Below, in pieces: positions 61,102 to 64,000 of a stretch of DNA of 64,000 bases. The stretch lies in NCBI GenBank assembly GCA_041389725.1, contig JAWKRG010000002.1, positions 682,001 through 746,000 on the forward strand, given 5' to 3'. The position numbers were made by a program, and so were the translations under genes. The number at the start of each line of letters is the position of its first letter. The first letter of the stretch is position 1. The stretch comes from Polyangiaceae bacterium. Its GTDB lineage: Bacteria > Myxococcota_A > Polyangia > Polyangiales > Polyangiaceae. The notes under the pieces are model-generated. The model was not told where the DNA came from. It did no database searches and saw nothing but the letters and a program-made list of their open reading frames with translations.

Positions 61102-61836
61102 ATGCGCTTCGACGTCGAGAAGTTCTTCACCCTGACGGTCGGCTTGGCTCTGGCTGGGGCGTGCTCTCGCCAGCCCACACCCAAGACCGCAGCAGCACAG
61201 GAGCCCCAGGCCGCCGCGGTCCAGGTGCCGACCCCGGAAGAGAGCGAAGCGGACAAGAGCGAAGAGCTCGTGAAGGTTGTCGACGAGCGGCCGGGCGACG
61301 CGAGCGGGGAGGGTGATGGGGCGGACGAGGCGTATCTGCACGCGGCTGCCGAGGGCGACTCGAGCGAGGAGTACGCGGTTGGCGGGCTCATCGGCGGCCC
61401 CATGCTAGAGGGCTACGGGGGGCTGGGTTTGAGTGGAACTGGCGTCGGCGGGCTGGGAACCGGCGGAGGCACCATCGGCGGTGGTTCAGGTTACGTATCG
61501 AACCGACCGCAACCCACACCGCTCGTCACCGGGACGCCTCTAGTGCAGGGTGGCATGGATCGAAACGCCCTTCAGCGTGTCGTGAAGCGCAACATGAATC
61601 AACTGAGGTACTGCTACCAGCGGGAGCTGAAGTCGGGCAGTTTCGACGCAACGCTGAAGGTGAAGTTCGTCATCGGCGCGACCGGTCGCGTCAGTAGCGT
61701 CGCGTTGACGAACAAGAGCCCTCGCCCTGCCTTGGATGCCTGCGTTCAGGGAGTGTTCCGCCGCATGGTGTTCCCGAAGCCCGCGACGGGCGCGGCCGCA
61801 GTGGTCACCTACCCCATCGTGTTTCGAGCCAAGTAG
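61102..61836 (+). CDS. lipoprotein-like protein with AgmX/PglI-type C-terminal domain
   Basis: 244 aa from ATG 61102. A short hydrophobic N-terminus (LTVGLALAGACSRQ) may be a lipoprotein signal. Residues ~30-80 are acidic; ~95-150 are Gly-rich (GGLIGGPMLEGYGGLGLSGTGVGG). The end (~155-244) is the AgmX/PglI-type C-terminal domain common in Myxococcota: DRNALQRVVKRNMNQLRYCYQRELK, then LKVKFVIGATGRVSSVALTNKS and LDACVQGVFRRMVFPKPA, with its two cysteines. The domain is TonB-like and probably periplasmic. The GltJ-like protein at 25458-27137 ends in a related domain. It is convergent with an outer-membrane barrel gene. Confidence 0.82.
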   Translation: MRFDVEKFFTLTVGLALAGACSRQPTPKTAAAQEPQAAAVQVPTPEESEADKSEELVKVVDERPGDASGEGDGADEAYLHAAAEGDSSEEYAVGGLIGGPMLEGYGGLGLSGTGVGGLGTGGGTIGGGSGYVSNRPQPTPLVTGTPLVQGGMDRNALQRVVKRNMNQLRYCYQRELKSGSFDATLKVKFVIGATGRVSSVALTNKSPRPALDACVQGVFRRMVFPKPATGAAAVVTYPIVFRAK

Positions 61837-61856
61837 CTCCTCTGCCTGGGGTCAGC

Positions 61857-62711
61857 TCACCAATAGAAGGTGATGCCACCACGCAACAAGCCACCGCCAG
61901 AGGTGTTCGTGGTGCGCCCTGTGTCGGGGTCGATGAACTCGGGCTCCGTCCGAGCAAGCTCGTCCGTACGTCCACGAATGAAACCGAGCATGTCCACGTT
62001 CAGGGCCGTCGTCTTGCCGATGCGGAACTCGAGACCGATGCCGAGTTGCCCACCGAAGTAGCTGTACTCGACCCGCTCTTCGCTCTCCAGCACGGTACCG
62101 TCGGCTAGCTCCGTCGCGTTGCGCCGGTTGACGGTCGCACCACTGAAGCCGATGCCCCCCAGCCCATAGACCTGAACTTTGTCTTTTGGATTGATGAACA
62201 CCATGCCGTTCAGGAGCAGTGCCGTCTCGGCGCGCTCGTTTCCGAGGTAGTCCCTGCCGCCAACGAAATCCAGACCTGCATCGAAGGCAAAGTGCGGGAC
62301 GGGTCGATAGCGCAGACTGAATCCCAGTCCCCCCATGCCAGCAGCGTCGTCTGGCCGCTGGCGACGCTCGTCGTTGCTTCGCCCCATCATCACGCCCTGG
62401 AGATGGAGGTTGAAGCCCCATTCTTTCTTCGGACGCCGACGCTTCTGCGGAGGAGGTTCCTTGCGTGGCTTCTCGACGATCAGGATCTTGCGCGTGCCGT
62501 CCTTCTCGGTCTTGGTGACCACGGTCGGTTGGTCTTCTTCACCGGGCGCTGCCTCGGGGTCTACCTCACCGTCTTCGCCTTCGGGCGGAGGCGGAGTTTC
62601 CTCGCAAAACCAACCTCCAGGCGGGCATTCCGCTTCCTCCTGCGCTTGGGCAGCGAGCGAAAACAGCGTGAAACCAGAGGCGAGGGCAAAACAAAGTAGG
62701 CTGCGCGGCAT
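61857..62711 (-). CDS. outer-membrane beta-barrel protein
   Basis: 284 aa. Signal peptide MPRSLLCFALASGFTLFSLAAQAQ. Residues ~25-95 are Pro/Glu-rich with basic clusters (KPRKEPPPQKRRRPKKE), perhaps periplasmic. The rest (~97-284) has alternating strands and the aromatic ends of a small barrel (WGFNLHLQGVMMG, LGFSLRYRPVPHFAFDAGLDFVGG, KVQVYGLGGIGFSGA, YSYFGGQLGIGLEFRIGKTTALNVDMLGFIRG, GGGLLRGGITFYW), ending in Tyr-Trp as many outer-membrane proteins do. No specific function. Its partner may be the AgmX-domain lipoprotein encoded convergently. Confidence 0.8.
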   Translation of the reverse strand: MPRSLLCFALASGFTLFSLAAQAQEEAECPPGGWFCEETPPPPEGEDGEVDPEAAPGEEDQPTVVTKTEKDGTRKILIVEKPRKEPPPQKRRRPKKEWGFNLHLQGVMMGRSNDERRQRPDDAAGMGGLGFSLRYRPVPHFAFDAGLDFVGGRDYLGNERAETALLLNGMVFINPKDKVQVYGLGGIGFSGATVNRRNATELADGTVLESEERVEYSYFGGQLGIGLEFRIGKTTALNVDMLGFIRGRTDELARTEPEFIDPDTGRTTNTSGGGLLRGGITFYW

Positions 62712-62868
62712 GGGCGGCTTTCCTTCTATTCAAAGCGACAGCTGCCTAACGGTAGCAACCTGGGTGCCAGGTGCCACCCCCAACGAATCCGCGGCAAAGC
62801 GCCCGGTTTGAGCGGCAAGTGTGGAGGCAGGTTTACAGACCCCTGGGTCCAGGGCTACTCGCTGTTCC

Positions 62869-64000
62869 GTGCCCACCGTGACCGTCAAAGCCGGCCACGT
62901 CCAGCCTGTCTGGGCGGGGCACCCGTGGGTTTTCGCCCAGGCCGTCGCCCGCGTCAGCGGTGGAGCCGTTGCTGGCGACGAAGTCGACGTGGTGGACGAG
63001 CGCGGGAACTTCTTGGGACGTGGGCTCTATTCACCCAGCTCGGCCATCGTGGTGCGGTTGGCCACTCGCTCCCGCGACGTCCACCTCGATGGCACGTGGC
63101 TAGGTGGTCGACTGGAAGCAGCCGTGCGCCGACGTGAGACGTTGGGGCTGCCCGCAGACGACACCAATGCCTATCGCTTGGTGCATGCCGAAGGCGACGA
63201 CATTCCGGGACTCATCGTGGATCGTTTCGGCGACGCGCTCGCCGTCCAGTTCGCCACCATTGGCATGAAACGGCGTGAAGGGGTCGTGCTCGACGCGCTC
63301 GAGCATCTCTTCTCGCCGGCTTCGATCGTCGACCGCAGCTCGGAGAAGGCGGGACGGGCCGAAGGATTCCGCGTGGAGAAGGGCGTCGTGCGCGGCAGCG
63401 AGCTCGATGCATTCGAATTCCTGGAACGTGGGCTGCGTTTCCGCATTCCCTTGGAGCTCAGTCAGAAGACCGGCTTCTACGTCGACCAACGCCCACTGCG
63501 TGGCCGCATCGAGCAGCTGGCACGCGGCCGGCGAGTGTTGGACGTATTCACCTACGTGGGCGCGATTGCGATGGGTGCAGCTCGTGGTGGTGCAAGTGAA
63601 GTCTTGGCCGTCGATGACAGTGCCCTGGCCGTGGAAGTCGCAGCCGAACAGGCAAACCTCAACGGCTTGGCCGATCGCGTCCGCTTCGAAAGGGCCGACG
63701 CCCACGACGCCCTGGCTCTGGCGGGCCGCCAAGGCGGCTACGACTTGGTGATCTGCGATCCCCCGAAGATGGCGCCGACTCGCGCGGCAAAGAAGCGCGC
63801 CGAGGGCGCCATGCGCAGGCTGGCGGCGGCGGGCGCCAGCGCCACTCGACCCGGCGGACTGATGGTGCTCTGCTCCTGCTCGGCTGCGATAGGTGTTGAC
63901 GAGCTGACGCGCTCCATGGCGCTGGGAGGACGCGACGCCGGAACGCGGCCCGTGGTCTTGGAGCGTTGGTTTCAAGGCGCCGATCACCCAGTGCCTGCAG
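62869..64000 (+). CDS. RlmI-like class I SAM-dependent rRNA methyltransferase (3' end outside window)
   Basis: Open to the right edge; 377 codons visible from GTG 62869 (GTG 62878 is an alternative). Residues ~3-75 are a PUA domain (KAGHVQPVWAGHPWVFAQAVARVSGG, GDEVDVVDERGNFLGRGLYSP). A central EEHEE-type region follows (YRLVHAEGDDIPGLIVDRFGD), then QKTGFYVDQRPLRG and the Rossmann methyltransferase: VLDVFTYVGAIAMGAARGG (motif I), VLAVDDSALAVEVAAEQANLNG, YDLVICDPPKMAP (motif IV, DPPK) and LMVLCSCSAA with the catalytic-type Cys. It matches RlmI/YccW, which makes 5-methylcytosine in 23S rRNA. The last few residues are missing. Confidence 0.9.
   Translation, partial: MPTVTVKAGHVQPVWAGHPWVFAQAVARVSGGAVAGDEVDVVDERGNFLGRGLYSPSSAIVVRLATRSRDVHLDGTWLGGRLEAAVRRRETLGLPADDTNAYRLVHAEGDDIPGLIVDRFGDALAVQFATIGMKRREGVVLDALEHLFSPASIVDRSSEKAGRAEGFRVEKGVVRGSELDAFEFLERGLRFRIPLELSQKTGFYVDQRPLRGRIEQLARGRRVLDVFTYVGAIAMGAARGGASEVLAVDDSALAVEVAAEQANLNGLADRVRFERADAHDALALAGRQGGYDLVICDPPKMAPTRAAKKRAEGAMRRLAAAGASATRPGGLMVLCSCSAAIGVDELTRSMALGGRDAGTRPVVLERWFQGADHPVPA

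Noticed and set aside
61102..61836. Sigma54-type promoter (TGGCAC...TTGC) upstream of the AgmX-domain gene
   Set aside because: The GG-GC spacing in 61069-61079 is 6 bp instead of the required 10.

Overview
The window is high-GC chromosomal DNA from a Gram-negative bacterium that I would place in the Myxococcota, most likely the Polyangiales/Sorangiineae. This placement is inference. It rests on at least a dozen lipoproteins with Gly/Ser-rich linkers, three C-terminal tails resembling the MYXO-CTERM sorting signal, a GltJ/AgmX-like zinc-ribbon/GYF protein, AgmX/PglI-type C-terminal domains, a myxobacterial-style Ser/Thr kinase with a PEGA-domain partner, and many GTG/TTG starts. I recognised no rRNA, tRNA, CRISPR array, insertion sequence or prophage.

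Layout. 1-3.5 kb: an oxidative operon (intradiol dioxygenase, Tat-exported small subunit, GMC oxidoreductase) followed by a CarH-type B12/light-sensing MerR regulator whose promoter lies inside an inverted repeat. 3.5-6.7 kb: a nitrite/sulfite reductase operon reading leftward from an AT-rich control region with two inverted repeats and five 15-bp tandem repeats. 6.7-7.9 kb: a Kazal-like lipoprotein. 8.0-11.5 kb: gatE and gatD, the two subunits of the archaeal-type tRNA-dependent amidotransferase, overlapping by 4 bp. This is the most unexpected content of the window. 11.5-16.5 kb: a lipoprotein, two tandem LuxR-type regulators, proS and a trans-sulfuration PLP enzyme. 16.6-25.4 kb: an unknown protein with an RPSRPG tail, an acyl-CoA mutase large subunit, a crotonase, an M1 aminopeptidase with HEAT repeats and a histone-like tail, and RecD2.

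25.4-38 kb is envelope and signalling: the GltJ-like protein, a zinc-ribbon membrane protein, an OmpA-family porin with calcium-binding-type repeats, a kinase-PEGA-lipoprotein operon, lipoproteins, an M20 amidohydrolase and a zinc-ribbon membrane protein. 38-43 kb: ApbE, a DUF4143-type ATPase, a PH-like membrane protein, a short transaldolase, YbeY and an HU-like protein. 43-57 kb is accessory in character: MYXO-CTERM proteins, a Phd/PIN toxin-antitoxin pair, a glycoside hydrolase, two beta-helix proteins, a TetR regulator with candidate operators, a beta-propeller lactonase-like lipoprotein, a ferritin-like Met/Gly-rich lipoprotein, a GH16 enzyme and an RCC1-repeat lipoprotein. It looks like an exported carbohydrate-processing set. 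57-64 kb: an EF-G paralogue with a predicted leader of about 390 nt starting in the 3' end of lnt, lnt, an AgmX-type lipoprotein, an outer-membrane barrel and a truncated RlmI-like methyltransferase.

Many gene pairs share ATGA or GTGA overlaps, so translational coupling is common. Start sites were chosen from conserved N-termini, signal peptides, ribosome-binding sites and overlaps. All function calls come from motif and family recognition by eye; no search was run.
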